This document shows, in pieces, positions 15,644-25,390 of a DNA stretch of 39,114 bases; positions within the stretch are counted from its first letter, which is position 1; every line of letters starts with the position of its first letter. This stretch comes from a virus. The stretch is taken from positions 1 through 39,114 of IMG/VR virus record IMGVR_UViG_3300034061_000468, one strand, 5' to 3'. The translations under genes and the position numbers were made by a program. The notes under the pieces were generated by a model. It saw only the letters and a list, made by a program, of their open reading frames with translations, was not told the DNA's origin and searched no databases.

Positions 15644-18600
15644 ATGGCTGAATTAACTTTTTCAAGTCCAATCTTTACTCAGAGTGCCGAAGAGATGGCG
15701 GCTGAACGAGCCATTCTCAACCGCGATGGGATCTATGACCCCAACTTTGAGATGCTGACTTCAGATGCCCGTGAACGGTACTTGTCGGGGGCTGTTCAAT
15801 CGGGTATGGGTAGTGCAATCTATCAGACGGTAGAGGGAATCTATGACTGGTTCTCGGGCGAAACAAAAGACCCCCTGAACTTCTCAAGCATCAACGAAGT
15901 CGGCCCCGGCTCCCCTGTTACCTATGCGATGGGCAACAACAAGGAGGGACTGCAAAAGGATCTGGACACCATCCCGGCAAAGAATTGGCAGTATGTCCTG
16001 TCGGCTTCCAGTTACAACGAGTATCAGGACCGCCTTGAGTTTGTCCGTCGTGGTATGCCACAGGCTCAAGCGTCCACTATTGGCCTCGCTACTGGCCTTG
16101 TGGCCGACATTGGAGTCATGGCGTTGGGTGGGTACCTTGCAGAGCCTATTGCCTTGGCTGGCCTTGGTACCCGCACTACGATGGCTGGCAAGGTGGCTTC
16201 ACGGTCGTTTGGATCGTATGGTGCCCAACCTGTTGCTGCCGCTGCCGCAGAAGCAGCCAATGCTGTGTCTCGCCTGAGCCTTGGAGCAAGGTATACGGCT
16301 GTGGGTGTTGGTGAAGAAGTTGTTTACCAGTTTGCCCGACAGGGCCTTGATCCGTTGTACGACCCCTCCTTTGGCGAGGTTGTCCAGAACATGGTCATAT
16401 CGGGGTCGGCTGCTGGCTTGATTGGTGGCGTAGCCTTTGGTCGCCGCTTTGTGGCAGACCAGATTGAGGAGGCGGCGCAGGGCTTCTACCGTCAAGGGCA
16501 GGCGATTCTCCCGGGCGGCTTTGAGATCAACTATACGCCTTTTGCTTTCCAATCTGCCGCCTATGCGGATCAGGTTCTCGCTAGTGCTGGGGGCCGTACT
16601 GCTGACGAAGCCCTACAAGAAGGGGCTGAATCGGCTACAAAGGAGTGGAACGGTCTTCCGCAGGCCCTTCCCAGTCTTGACGGAGCCCAAGCAGCAGCCT
16701 TTGAAGTGTCCTTGGCTACCGGAGTCCAACCGACCGTTGACACTTTTAAGGCGATTGGTCGCGCCATGGTCACGGCGGCTCGTACTAGTCGAGGCGGTGG
16801 CTTCGCGTTCAACAAGCGGTTCTGGGAAGCCCTGAGTGACGAACTTGGTGAGGAGGTCGCTTCTAAGTTCCGTCCTCTTCAACAGCGGTCGGTGATCAAC
16901 GGAGCAGACCGACGCTTCGATGCCGTGTATGAACGGGAGTTCCTTGTTGACGATGTGTGGTCCCTGTTTAACACGGGTCGGTGGCGTTCGGTTCAAGACG
17001 CACCTAACTCTCTGGTCTTCCGTGTTCTGGACGAGATTCGATCCCGTGGTGGTACGGTAACTCGTCAGGTTGTCAATGAGGTAGTAAACGACCTTCGTGA
17101 ACTGGCTAAGAATCCCCCTACCCGGACCAACGCCAAGGGTCGAGTAGTTGTCGATACCTATGGCCGTAAGGCTGCGGTAATCGAAATCATCAACAAGCGA
17201 ACTGGGGCTGTTGAGGTCGGTAGCGCAAGTACCGTGGCCCGCCGTAAGGGCCGTACTACAAAGCCGATTGATCTTCCGGAAAGCGTCCTGAAGCGTCTGT
17301 CAGCCACCACCACCAGTAAGGCAGTCAGGGCGGCTGCTGTGGCTGGAGGTCCCGACACCGGAGGTTCGCCTCCGACGATTACCAGCACCCCGGGAACCTT
17401 TGATGGGGTGCCTAAGAAGTTGTCAACTTGGTTTACCGAGCGAATTCCTCTGATTTCTCCCCTGCTGAATCAGGCGGCTAGGGCAATGGAGTCGGAGAAT
17501 GGTGCTGTTCGACTGATCGCGTCTATGGCTTTCAACGCCCGTCGAGCGACCGGATCGGCCACCAAGTACACCATCTTTGAGGCTGGTAGCCAAATCCTGC
17601 ACTCCACCATGTTTACCTTCATGCGTGGCTATCGCAACTCATTTGTGCGGTTTGCCATGGGTCGTGGGACTGAGGATATTGCTGAAGACGCTGGTACGCT
17701 TCTGGACAACTGGAAGTACGCCTTTGGCAACAAGGATCTTCGGCTTCAATTCAACCGTCGAATTATGAAGCAGATGCGTTCTGGCAACTTTGATGACACG
17801 GTGTCGGCTGTAAATGACGCTGCCCGTGGCTTCAAGGAGATCATGGAGAAGATCCACAACATTGCCTTTGAGGCTGGTGTGGCTGGGTTCACCAAGTCTG
17901 CTGTTGTGAATTATGTTCCCCGTCTGTGGCGGTTCGACATGATTCGACGCTTGGCTACCACTAGTGAAGGTACGGAAGCCTTGACTGGGCTGATTGAGCA
18001 GGCCATTGCCAAGAACGGACGCAAGGTTGTTATTGATGGGGTCGAAGAAACCTTTACTGGCGATGTCAAGGCTGCTGCCAAGGTCTTCACGGAGCGTCTG
18101 ATCAGCATTGCCAAGTCCACCGAGAATGCTCCTATGACCGAGCAGGATCAGGAACTGGTGGAGGCCCTTGGGGATCTTCTTGGCCCCCTGAAGGCTAAGA
18201 CTGGCAGCAGGACCCCCTTCGGTCGTTCCCGCATTCTGCTGGACGAGTCGGCTGAGATTTCCACTACTGGTGACTTGTTGGGTAACGGTCGAAACAACCT
18301 GTCCCTTGCAGACCTGTTTGATGATGACCTGCCCAAGGTGTTCCGTAAGTACATCACCTCAGTCATGGGGGCCGTCAACGAGCGTCGGTTGATCAACGGA
18401 TTCAACGACTACTTGGCTGCAAACGGCTTCAAGGGACCCAAGAAGGTGGTTGATGGGGTCGAGGTTCAAGAGCCGCTGAAGGTCAGCACCGTCAATGAGA
18501 TGCTGGACACGGCTCGTAAACTTGGTGGTGCGGTCGAAGACGGACATCTTGAGGGCCTGAAGGAAGTCATTGCCGCCCTGCGGTATGAACCTATCTACTC

Positions 18601-19903
18601 AGGAGCCCCCAAGTTTGGCGACAAGGCCATGTCCTTGTTCATGCAGTATGGGTACCTGACTACTGGTGGTCAGTTCGGCCTTGCAGCCATCAGCGAAGTT
18701 GCCCGTATTGTCGGTACCTTGGGAGTCCGCAGGACCTTCACGCAGTTGCCTGTGTTGGCTGAAATGATTGCCAACTACAAGAACCTCGATCGTCCTGCTC
18801 AGAACTTTGCATCCTTCTTGGACGCTTGGTTCTCACCCTCCACCGACCGCCTGCGGCGAACCTTTATGGACCCGTTGGGCTCTGCGGAGTACACCGGACC
18901 CTTCCAGAACGCCATGCGTGGGGCTACAAACCTCATGTCGGACATCTCTGGTCTGGCCCCGATCAACAGTTTTACCCAGCAGTTGACGGCGGCTACGGCC
19001 CTCCAGCATCTGTTTGAGTTGGGTTCTGGAGCCCTCAAGAAGGGTCTGGATATTGGGGCCATCCGTAGCCTAGGTCTTGAGCCCGACGAATACAAGAAGT
19101 TGGCTGAGTGGGTGGCCTCTAACGCCGAACTCAAGGACGGATTCTTGGGCAAGCGGGTCGTTGGCCTGAAGAACATGGATGCTGTCGAGATGGATCAACT
19201 GAAGAAGTTTGTGGATCGCATGGTCCGCACCCGCATTCAGGATGTTCCAACCCGGGGTGATTTCCATAAGATGGCTTTCACTTGGTGGGGCCGTCTGGTC
19301 ACTCAGTTCTCCACCTTCAATCTGAAGGGCATCGACAACTTCCTGATCCAGAATGCTGGACGAGTCAAGCAGGGCGGTGGGCTTCAGGTAGCCAAGGAAA
19401 TCACGGCTACCGCCATGCTTGCGGGCCTGATTGGCTACGGGCGCAACTACGCTGACTGGTGGTCCTTCAAGCAGTCTAGGAACTACGAGGAAGCCAAGAA
19501 GCGCGAAGAACTGTTGACCCTTGAGGGAGTTGTTCGCGGATCGTTCTCTGGACCTTCGGAAATGTTCCTGTTGACCAAGGGGGCCGATGCTATGTGGGGT
19601 CTGGCCGATAAGGACCCCCTGTTTGCTCCCTATCGTTATTCTGGTCTTACTGCCTTTGGCTTCCCCGGCGAAACCACAATCAAAAACGCTATAGGGGTTA
19701 TCAATGATGCCAAGGGTGCTTTGATTGGCAAGCCACTTGGACTGGATGTCGAACGCCAGATAACCAGCAAGACGGTCCACATGGGCCGTATGCTGTTGCC
19801 GCTCCAGAATATGCCGGGTATCAAACAGTACCTAAATATTCTGGAAGAGGAAATTTCGGATGAGTACAACCTGAATCGCCGTCAACCACGATCTTCGGAC
19901 TGA
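15644..19903 (+). CDS. Internal virion protein D, T7 gp16-like, without N-terminal transglycosylase
   Basis: The largest protein, 1419 residues (T7 gp16 1318). Hydrophobic stretches at about 143-172 (ASTIGLATGLVADIGVMALG) and about 250-266 (ISGSAAGLIGGVAFG) fit membrane insertion during ejection. The long C-terminal part includes conserved segments near FTWWGRLVTQFSTFNLKGID. In T7 the first about 150 residues of gp16 are a lytic transglycosylase with a Glu in an ESRF motif; nothing like it is seen in the first 150 residues here. The start leader is A-rich with no good Shine-Dalgarno site. It ends 18 bases before the tail fibre gene. Confidence 0.9.
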   Translation: MAELTFSSPIFTQSAEEMAAERAILNRDGIYDPNFEMLTSDARERYLSGAVQSGMGSAIYQTVEGIYDWFSGETKDPLNFSSINEVGPGSPVTYAMGNNKEGLQKDLDTIPAKNWQYVLSASSYNEYQDRLEFVRRGMPQAQASTIGLATGLVADIGVMALGGYLAEPIALAGLGTRTTMAGKVASRSFGSYGAQPVAAAAAEAANAVSRLSLGARYTAVGVGEEVVYQFARQGLDPLYDPSFGEVVQNMVISGSAAGLIGGVAFGRRFVADQIEEAAQGFYRQGQAILPGGFEINYTPFAFQSAAYADQVLASAGGRTADEALQEGAESATKEWNGLPQALPSLDGAQAAAFEVSLATGVQPTVDTFKAIGRAMVTAARTSRGGGFAFNKRFWEALSDELGEEVASKFRPLQQRSVINGADRRFDAVYEREFLVDDVWSLFNTGRWRSVQDAPNSLVFRVLDEIRSRGGTVTRQVVNEVVNDLRELAKNPPTRTNAKGRVVVDTYGRKAAVIEIINKRTGAVEVGSASTVARRKGRTTKPIDLPESVLKRLSATTTSKAVRAAAVAGGPDTGGSPPTITSTPGTFDGVPKKLSTWFTERIPLISPLLNQAARAMESENGAVRLIASMAFNARRATGSATKYTIFEAGSQILHSTMFTFMRGYRNSFVRFAMGRGTEDIAEDAGTLLDNWKYAFGNKDLRLQFNRRIMKQMRSGNFDDTVSAVNDAARGFKEIMEKIHNIAFEAGVAGFTKSAVVNYVPRLWRFDMIRRLATTSEGTEALTGLIEQAIAKNGRKVVIDGVEETFTGDVKAAAKVFTERLISIAKSTENAPMTEQDQELVEALGDLLGPLKAKTGSRTPFGRSRILLDESAEISTTGDLLGNGRNNLSLADLFDDDLPKVFRKYITSVMGAVNERRLINGFNDYLAANGFKGPKKVVDGVEVQEPLKVSTVNEMLDTARKLGGAVEDGHLEGLKEVIAALRYEPIYSGAPKFGDKAMSLFMQYGYLTTGGQFGLAAISEVARIVGTLGVRRTFTQLPVLAEMIANYKNLDRPAQNFASFLDAWFSPSTDRLRRTFMDPLGSAEYTGPFQNAMRGATNLMSDISGLAPINSFTQQLTAATALQHLFELGSGALKKGLDIGAIRSLGLEPDEYKKLAEWVASNAELKDGFLGKRVVGLKNMDAVEMDQLKKFVDRMVRTRIQDVPTRGDFHKMAFTWWGRLVTQFSTFNLKGIDNFLIQNAGRVKQGGGLQVAKEITATAMLAGLIGYGRNYADWWSFKQSRNYEEAKKREELLTLEGVVRGSFSGPSEMFLLTKGADAMWGLADKDPLFAPYRYSGLTAFGFPGETTIKNAIGVINDAKGALIGKPLGLDVERQITSKTVHMGRMLLPLQNMPGIKQYLNILEEEISDEYNLNRRQPRSSD

Positions 19904-19921
19904 ATCTAAGGAGCAAAAATT

Positions 19922-21433
19922 ATGGCTAGTTTTGTCCAATACACTTCCACCGCAGGCCAAGTCAACTACAACATTAGTACGATTGACGGTTGGCTGAGTC
20001 CTTCATTTTTGAAAGTCAAAATCGATGGAGACTCTCAGCAGTCTAGTGCCTATAGCCTTCAAACGATCAACGGCGTTCCAACGATTGTTCTAAACGCTGC
20101 TCCAACTACTGGAAGCATTGTTCGGATCTACCGCGAAACGCCAAACACGACCAGCGGATTCCAGAGTGGTGTGGTGGACTTTCAGGATGCTTCAGTCCTG
20201 ACTGCTCAGGATCTGGATAACGCGGTGGTTGGTCTACTGCACATTGCTCAGGAAGGGGCTGATACGGGCTCTGGAGCCCTTGGACCGACCTTGGACGGTA
20301 CTGCGTGGGATGCCAATAGCAAGCGTATCACGGCTGTTACATCCCCCTCAGAACCCGGGGATGCAGCCACGAAGAACTATGTCGATACCTTGGCTCTGTA
20401 TGGCAAGGCTCAGACTGTTCCCCAGACTTGGGAGTTTGTGGCTACCGCTGGACAGACCAACTTCGGTTTGAGTGTTGAAAGTCCTGAGCCAGTAGGAACT
20501 GTGGAAGATATGTATCTTGTCACCGTTGACGGGGTACTGTATGCTCCTGATGAGTATACCTTTAGTGGGGGCAAGAATGCCATTTCGCTGGTGTTCAACA
20601 GCGGTCTACAGGCTGGTGACAAGGTCTTGATTCGGAACTTTGGCGTGGCCCGGGCTGTAGCCGACGCGCTTACTCCGGGATCTATTACCGATGTCTACCT
20701 TGCTACAGATGCGGTAACTCCAGACAAGATTGCCGCTAACGCAGTAACGACCGTAAAGATTAACAATCTAGCGGTTACCGAAACCAAGATCGGTGCTGGT
20801 GCGGTCACAAACGCTAAGTTGGGATTGTTGGCTGTTCAGGAAGGCAATATCAGCAATGGAGCGGTAACAAACGCAAAGATCGGTATTGGCGCGGTTGATA
20901 CGGATCAGTTGGCAACCGGGGCTGTAACCAATACCAAGATCGAAGACAACGCCATCAGCGTTGGTAAGTTGGCTACCAGCGTAACCGTGGCGACCCTTCC
21001 CGCTCCTGCCGCCGACTTGGCAATGAACGGGAAGAAGATCACGGGATTGGCAACGCCGACCGCAGCGGACGATGCAGCCACTAAAGACTATGTGGATACG
21101 GCTGGTGGCGGTACTGCGGCTCAGGGTAAAACACTAACCAACTTTCCTGTTGGAACTTACTTGATGGCTAAGGGTAGTTCTGCAAACGGAGATATTGTTT
21201 CAACAAACGAGTTGACGCTTAATGTTGCTTTGAATGCTGCGAACAACACAAACAACGGAGCCCTTAGTGTGGTTTACTATGTTCACACAGACGCAGCGTA
21301 TAAGAACTATGTTGTGACCATATCGGCTACGCCTCCCACCGGAGGTTCTGGGCCCCTGTCTGGAACTTGGGTACCGCGTGGTATTACAGATAACACCTTG
21401 ACTACTCAAGTTTTGCTTCAGAGGATCGCCTAA
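19922..21433 (+). CDS. Tail fibre protein with T7 gp17-like N-terminal domain
   Basis: A 503-residue fibre. The N-terminal 140 residues (QYTSTAGQVNYNISTIDGWL, then LKVKIDG and VVDFQDASVLTAQDLDNA) are the T7 gp17 tail-binding domain. Two copies of a DAATK(N/D)YVDT segment follow (near residues 148 and 385). Between them lies a second copy of the N-terminal-like fold (FVATAGQTNFGLS) and a run of about 11-residue repeats of the GAVTNAKIG type (about 255-345), expected to form a trimeric shaft. The short C-terminal domain (from about 400) should recognise the host and is the least conserved part. An AAGGAG site precedes the ATG. Confidence 0.93.
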   Translation: MASFVQYTSTAGQVNYNISTIDGWLSPSFLKVKIDGDSQQSSAYSLQTINGVPTIVLNAAPTTGSIVRIYRETPNTTSGFQSGVVDFQDASVLTAQDLDNAVVGLLHIAQEGADTGSGALGPTLDGTAWDANSKRITAVTSPSEPGDAATKNYVDTLALYGKAQTVPQTWEFVATAGQTNFGLSVESPEPVGTVEDMYLVTVDGVLYAPDEYTFSGGKNAISLVFNSGLQAGDKVLIRNFGVARAVADALTPGSITDVYLATDAVTPDKIAANAVTTVKINNLAVTETKIGAGAVTNAKLGLLAVQEGNISNGAVTNAKIGIGAVDTDQLATGAVTNTKIEDNAISVGKLATSVTVATLPAPAADLAMNGKKITGLATPTAADDAATKDYVDTAGGGTAAQGKTLTNFPVGTYLMAKGSSANGDIVSTNELTLNVALNAANNTNNGALSVVYYVHTDAAYKNYVVTISATPPTGGSGPLSGTWVPRGITDNTLTTQVLLQRIA

Positions 21434-21663
21434 TGCACTCCCATGACGCTCCGGAAATTATGCTGGCGATTGGCCGTCTTGAGGGCAAAGTGGATGCGCT
21501 ACTACAGATGCAGCGTATTCAGGAGGATCAAATCAAGATTCACGAAGCGCGTATTCGGGATCTAGAGCATTCCAAGTCGTTCACTATGGGTATTGCCGCT
21601 ACCGTGGGGGCAATCGTGTCTTTCTCTGTTCATTTGGTTTTCAAACTCGTTTCACAAGGATAA
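21433..21663 (+). CDS. Holin-like protein with coiled coil and C-terminal membrane helix
   Basis: A 76-residue protein. Residues 9-48 form a coiled coil (RLEGKVDALLQMQRIQEDQI and onward), and residues about 51-73 form one membrane helix (FTMGIAATVGAIVSFSVHLVF). This is the architecture of XhlA-type lysis proteins. It directly follows the tail fibre, the place of the T7 gene 17.5 holin. Its ATG overlaps the fibre stop by one base. I judge holin or holin accessory more likely than spanin. Confidence 0.8.
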   Translation: MHSHDAPEIMLAIGRLEGKVDALLQMQRIQEDQIKIHEARIRDLEHSKSFTMGIAATVGAIVSFSVHLVFKLVSQG

Positions 21664-21668
21664 AAACA

Positions 21669-22007
21669 ATGTATGTCACTAAGGTGCTTACCGACGCTAC
21701 GGTCGCCGCTAGCAAGGTTTCTTCCAATGTCTACACCGCCCGTGAGCGTCCTGACCAGTTTGGTCTTGCCGTGATCAAGCACGACGGGGCTAAGTTTTCC
21801 GCCAGCACCGCTTGCGCCACCATCGAAGGCTCGTTCGACAACACGACTTGGTTCGTGATCGACTCCTGCAAGGACACCGACGCTGAATATGCCAACGACC
21901 TCAATGGCAACAACAACTGGTGTAAGGTCGTTGCGCTGGCCCCGTATATGCGGATCAGCGTGATCAACGGCGGCTCCAAGGTGTTCAACGCTTGGTTTGC
22001 TGAGTAA
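21669..22007 (+). CDS. Small beta-rich protein, possibly virion-associated
   Basis: A 112-residue protein, predicted all-beta (SFDNTTWFVIDSCKD, KVVALAPYMRISVINGGSKV). The pattern of an immunoglobulin-like or decoration-type domain, with an average-value phrase 'FDNTTW', is common in small phage structural proteins. It lies between the holin candidate and the SGNH protein, among tail and lysis genes. An AAGGA site is about 8 bp before the ATG. Role unproven. Confidence 0.75.
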   Translation: MYVTKVLTDATVAASKVSSNVYTARERPDQFGLAVIKHDGAKFSASTACATIEGSFDNTTWFVIDSCKDTDAEYANDLNGNNNWCKVVALAPYMRISVINGGSKVFNAWFAE

Positions 22008-22045
22008 AGCATAGTCAGTAAACCTAACAACAGAAAAACAAATAC

Positions 22046-23359
22046 ATGGCAAAGCGTTCAAAGACATCCGTAATTTTTAAAAAGTATGGAGCAGCCGAAA
22101 CAAGCCTTCCAACTGGCCTTTACGGCTCTGGTGCGGCTGTCTCATTTGTGCGAGAACAGAGCCAGAGTGGGCTGGATATCGCTATTGTTGGCGACAGCAA
22201 TACCGGATTCAATGCTCCAACGGCTGGTGGTTATGTTTGGGGCCTGTCTCATGGCCTGAATACCAACAAGCCAAACACTTGCTACGGGACTCCGGTTTAC
22301 CCATTGATGGTTTCCGGAAATGTGCCCGGATTCAAGTCTTCGTTTTCGGGGGCTAGTGTAGTTTCGACTTCGGGTGATGGGTACTCTTCTGGCAAGGCAT
22401 CTGCAACCGTCATTACACCTTTCTTTGATCGGGGTAGCGGTGTATGGTCGATGACTGGCGGAGCAAGCGAAGAAACTTATATTGACTACCCATATTTGGC
22501 TTCTGGAAATCAGACAGGAACCGTTAATCGTGGCATTACTGTTGAATCCGATCACCCAATGGGCATCAGTAACGAACTTCGTTACCGGGTTCTTCGTGGT
22601 CGGTTTTCTGGTGGGGGATCACATCGATATCGCGTCCGCCTCGGCGGCTCTCCTTTTACGGCTCTAACGACCACGGACGCTATTTCAGCAAACGGGGCTA
22701 CGGCTTTGGTTGCCGATGAAGTTGTCGTGACTGCCGGAGCCCGGTCTACCGCCATCGAAGGGTTCTGGAGTGTTCAGGCAAACGCTAGTATCCTGAATAC
22801 TGGACCGATTTCGCCAATCCTTCAGTCGATGTATACCCCCAGAGTGGGCTGGGCGGTGGGTGCTATGTACTTCTTTGGTGGGCACACCCTGACCAATGTT
22901 GCAGATAACATTGATCTCGCAACCGACGGTACTGTAAAGACCTACCTGAATGAACTCTACAACCGTCAAGTGGCTGCTGGCGGGACGGGTCGAGTGCTTG
23001 TTTGGCTTCAGGGTGGCATTAATGAAGGCGATTGGACCGCAAAGCCGGGTCTGTGGCTGACTCAATGGGGTCAGGTCATTCAGCGTTGCCGTAGTGCGTG
23101 GAGTGCCTTGGGCCTTGACGCATCGAAGTTGACTTTTGCAGTTATGTGTACCCACGACTCAACCGGGTATAACTTTGCCACGCGCCGAGAAGACTTGAAG
23201 AACTTTGCCAAGACCCAGAAGGATGTTACCGTAGTCAACATTCCAGAAATTATTCAGTACTCGTCTTATAGCGCACAGGAAAGCGGAGCGCACCTGACAA
23301 AGACTGGATATGAACTGGTCGGCAACGCCATCATTCAACGGATGCTGGGAGTGGCATGA
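22046..23359 (+). CDS. SGNH/GDSL-type hydrolase, probable receptor-binding or depolymerase protein
   Basis: A 437-residue protein with SGNH blocks around a beta-rich middle part. Block I is IAIVGDSNTGFN (Ser51 as nucleophile), block III is LQGGINEGDW (Asn326), and block V is SGAHLTKTGYELVGNAI (His416). In most family members block V is DxxH, but here the Asp position is Ser413, preceded by Glu412. Phage SGNH proteins often remove acetyl groups from surface polysaccharides. The position after the tail fibre and holin suggests a tail-associated enzyme or accessory fibre. It might also serve envelope degradation, because no classic endolysin is found. The upstream leader is A-rich without a clear ribosome site. 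Confidence 0.82.
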   Translation: MAKRSKTSVIFKKYGAAETSLPTGLYGSGAAVSFVREQSQSGLDIAIVGDSNTGFNAPTAGGYVWGLSHGLNTNKPNTCYGTPVYPLMVSGNVPGFKSSFSGASVVSTSGDGYSSGKASATVITPFFDRGSGVWSMTGGASEETYIDYPYLASGNQTGTVNRGITVESDHPMGISNELRYRVLRGRFSGGGSHRYRVRLGGSPFTALTTTDAISANGATALVADEVVVTAGARSTAIEGFWSVQANASILNTGPISPILQSMYTPRVGWAVGAMYFFGGHTLTNVADNIDLATDGTVKTYLNELYNRQVAAGGTGRVLVWLQGGINEGDWTAKPGLWLTQWGQVIQRCRSAWSALGLDASKLTFAVMCTHDSTGYNFATRREDLKNFAKTQKDVTVVNIPEIIQYSSYSAQESGAHLTKTGYELVGNAIIQRMLGVA

Positions 23360-23562
23360 ACAAGGACATCCTTGAAGCAATCCACTCGGCTCTTGCTCAA
23401 GAGTTGCTGCGAAAGATCCAGAACGGGGATGCGACCCCCTCGGATCTCAGCGTTGCCCGTCAGTTCCTCAAGGACAACGGCATTGATGCGGCTCCTGATG
23501 CCTCGCAGCCCATGCTGAATCTCGCCAAGATCATGCCCTTTGACGAAGAAGAAGCCGCTTGA
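23356..23562 (+). CDS. terS: Small terminase subunit, T7 gp18-like
   Basis: A 68-residue acidic protein. The segment AIHSALAQELLRKIQNGDAT, then DLSVARQFLKDNGI, is the conserved core of podovirus small terminases, which recognise concatemer DNA and regulate the large subunit. T7 gp18 is 89 residues. The ATG overlaps the end of the SGNH gene by 4 bases, and its TGA overlaps the TTG of the large subunit. Confidence 0.92.
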   Translation: MNKDILEAIHSALAQELLRKIQNGDATPSDLSVARQFLKDNGIDAAPDASQPMLNLAKIMPFDEEEAA

Positions 23563-25214
23563 GTGAACTAGAACGCAAACTGAAAGACTTCAGGAACTTC
23601 GTCTATCTGGCGTGGGACCATCTTGGGCTACCAGAGCCTACCCCTATCCAGTTGGATGTAGCCAAGTACCTCCAGAAGGGGCCCCGTAGGCGTGTCGTGC
23701 AGGCCTTCCGTGGGGTAGGCAAGAGTTGGCTCACTAGTGCCTATGTGGTCTTCAGGTTGCTGCACGATCCCAAGTTGAATGTGTTGGTGGTGTCTGCCTC
23801 AAAGCAACGAGCAGATGACTTCAGCACCTTTACCCTGAGATTGATCAACGAGATCCCTATTTGCCAGCATCTCCGGCCTAGGGAAGACCAGCGTAACTCC
23901 AAGATCGCCTTCGATGTGGGCCCTGCTCCGGCTTCTCAGGCCCCTAGTGTCGTTTCTAAGGGAATCACCAGCCAGATCACGGGTAGCCGTGCTGACCTAA
24001 TCATTGCTGACGATGTCGAATCGCTGAATAACTCTGCAACCTTCCTGATGAGGGACAAGTTGCAGGGTGCCATTGCTGAGTTTGAAGCAGTTCTCAAACC
24101 CGGAGGGGAGGTGATCTATCTAGGTACGCCGCAGACCGAACAGTCGATCTACCACGGTCTGCACGAAAAGGGCTATGACACCCGTGTCTGGCCCGCTAGG
24201 TACCCCGATTCCCGCCTCAAGACGGCCTTTGGGGACAAACTGGCTCCCATGCTCAGGGAAGGCGTAGAAGGCGACCCAACGGATCCTAGGCGGTTTAACG
24301 CCATTGACCTGATGGAGCGTGAAGCGTCCTATGGTCGAACCGGGTTTGCCCTCCAGTTCATGCTGGATTCGACCCTGAGCGATGCCGACAGGTACCCGCT
24401 CAAGTTGAGCGACCTGATTGTCTTTGGTCTGAACCCAGAGAACGCCCCTGAGAAGCCTGTCTGGGCCATGAACCCCAGCAACATCGTCAAGGACATCCCT
24501 TGCGTGGGCTTCAATGGAGATCGGTACTACAGCCCCATGGATATGCAGGGCAAGTGGGTGCCGTATTCGGGCAGCATCATGGCTATTGACCCCTCGGGTC
24601 GTGGCGATAACGAAACCGCCTATGCGGTGGTCAAGATGCTGAACGGGTTCCTGTATGTCACGGACGCTGGTGGCTTGACTGGAGGTTACGACCAGACAAC
24701 CATGGAGCGTCTGGTTGGTATTGCCAAGACCCAAGCGGTGAACAAGATCATCGTGGAATCGAACTTTGGCGACGGTATGTTTACCGAACTGCTGAAGCCG
24801 TATCTGATGAAGTCGTACCCGTGTACGGTTGAAGAGGTGCGGCATAACACCCAGAAGGAACGCCGGATCGTTGACACCTTGGAACCTGTTATGTGTCAGC
24901 ACAGGCTGGTCATTGACACCAATGTGATCCGGTCTGACTACGAGTCAACCAAGAAATATGCCTCAGAGAAGGCACTTCAGTACAGCCTGCTGTGGCAGAT
25001 GTCACGAATTACCCGGGTCCGCAAGGCATTGGCCTACGATGACCGACTGGATGTTCTGGCTATGGCCGTGGGGTTCTGGACTGAAATGATGGCTCAGGAT
25101 GCCCAGAGTAAGATTACTCAGCGTCGTGAGGAAGAGTTGGATCGTGAACTAGAACGGTTTATGGAACACGCTGTCGGGCGTAAGCCCAGAGGTGACACAT
25201 GGATGAGCCTGTGA
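23559..25214 (+). CDS. terL: Large terminase subunit (packaging ATPase-nuclease), T7 gp19-like
   Basis: A 551-residue packaging motor. The ATPase part has Walker A FRGVGKSW (R51-K55-S56) and Walker B DLIIADD (about 145-151). The nuclease part has AIDPSGRGDNE (D344), VESNFGDG and DDRLDVLAMAV, the acidic triad of the RNase H-like fold. T7 gp19 is 586 residues. The start is a TTG overlapping the small subunit's stop (TTGA), so translation is coupled. The end overlaps the next small gene. Confidence 0.97.
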   Translation: MSELERKLKDFRNFVYLAWDHLGLPEPTPIQLDVAKYLQKGPRRRVVQAFRGVGKSWLTSAYVVFRLLHDPKLNVLVVSASKQRADDFSTFTLRLINEIPICQHLRPREDQRNSKIAFDVGPAPASQAPSVVSKGITSQITGSRADLIIADDVESLNNSATFLMRDKLQGAIAEFEAVLKPGGEVIYLGTPQTEQSIYHGLHEKGYDTRVWPARYPDSRLKTAFGDKLAPMLREGVEGDPTDPRRFNAIDLMEREASYGRTGFALQFMLDSTLSDADRYPLKLSDLIVFGLNPENAPEKPVWAMNPSNIVKDIPCVGFNGDRYYSPMDMQGKWVPYSGSIMAIDPSGRGDNETAYAVVKMLNGFLYVTDAGGLTGGYDQTTMERLVGIAKTQAVNKIIVESNFGDGMFTELLKPYLMKSYPCTVEEVRHNTQKERRIVDTLEPVMCQHRLVIDTNVIRSDYESTKKYASEKALQYSLLWQMSRITRVRKALAYDDRLDVLAMAVGFWTEMMAQDAQSKITQRREEELDRELERFMEHAVGRKPRGDTWMSL

Positions 25215-25390
25215 CTGAGTGGTCTTTAAACCTGACCCATAAGGCTTGCAGAGCCCTGCTTTCTTATGAGGATCACCTAAGAAGCGAACGCTCCCTAAAG
25301 GCATCAACCAAGTTGGCTAAGGCTATGCGTGAGTTGCGCGAAGCCCTGCCCAAGGAATTACTGGAGATGGCAAATGGCAAGCCCGTGTAA
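25199..25390 (+). CDS. Small hypothetical protein behind the terminase
   Basis: A 63-residue helical protein. The ATG lies 16 bases before the terminase stop, and the end overlaps the next gene. It is rich in Leu, Lys and Arg (ALLSYEDHLRSERSLKA, then LAKAMRELREALPKELLEM), probably two helices. T7 has gene 19.5 in this place, but I see no sequence link. Function unknown. Confidence 0.7.
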   Translation: MDEPVTEWSLNLTHKACRALLSYEDHLRSERSLKASTKLAKAMRELREALPKELLEMANGKPV

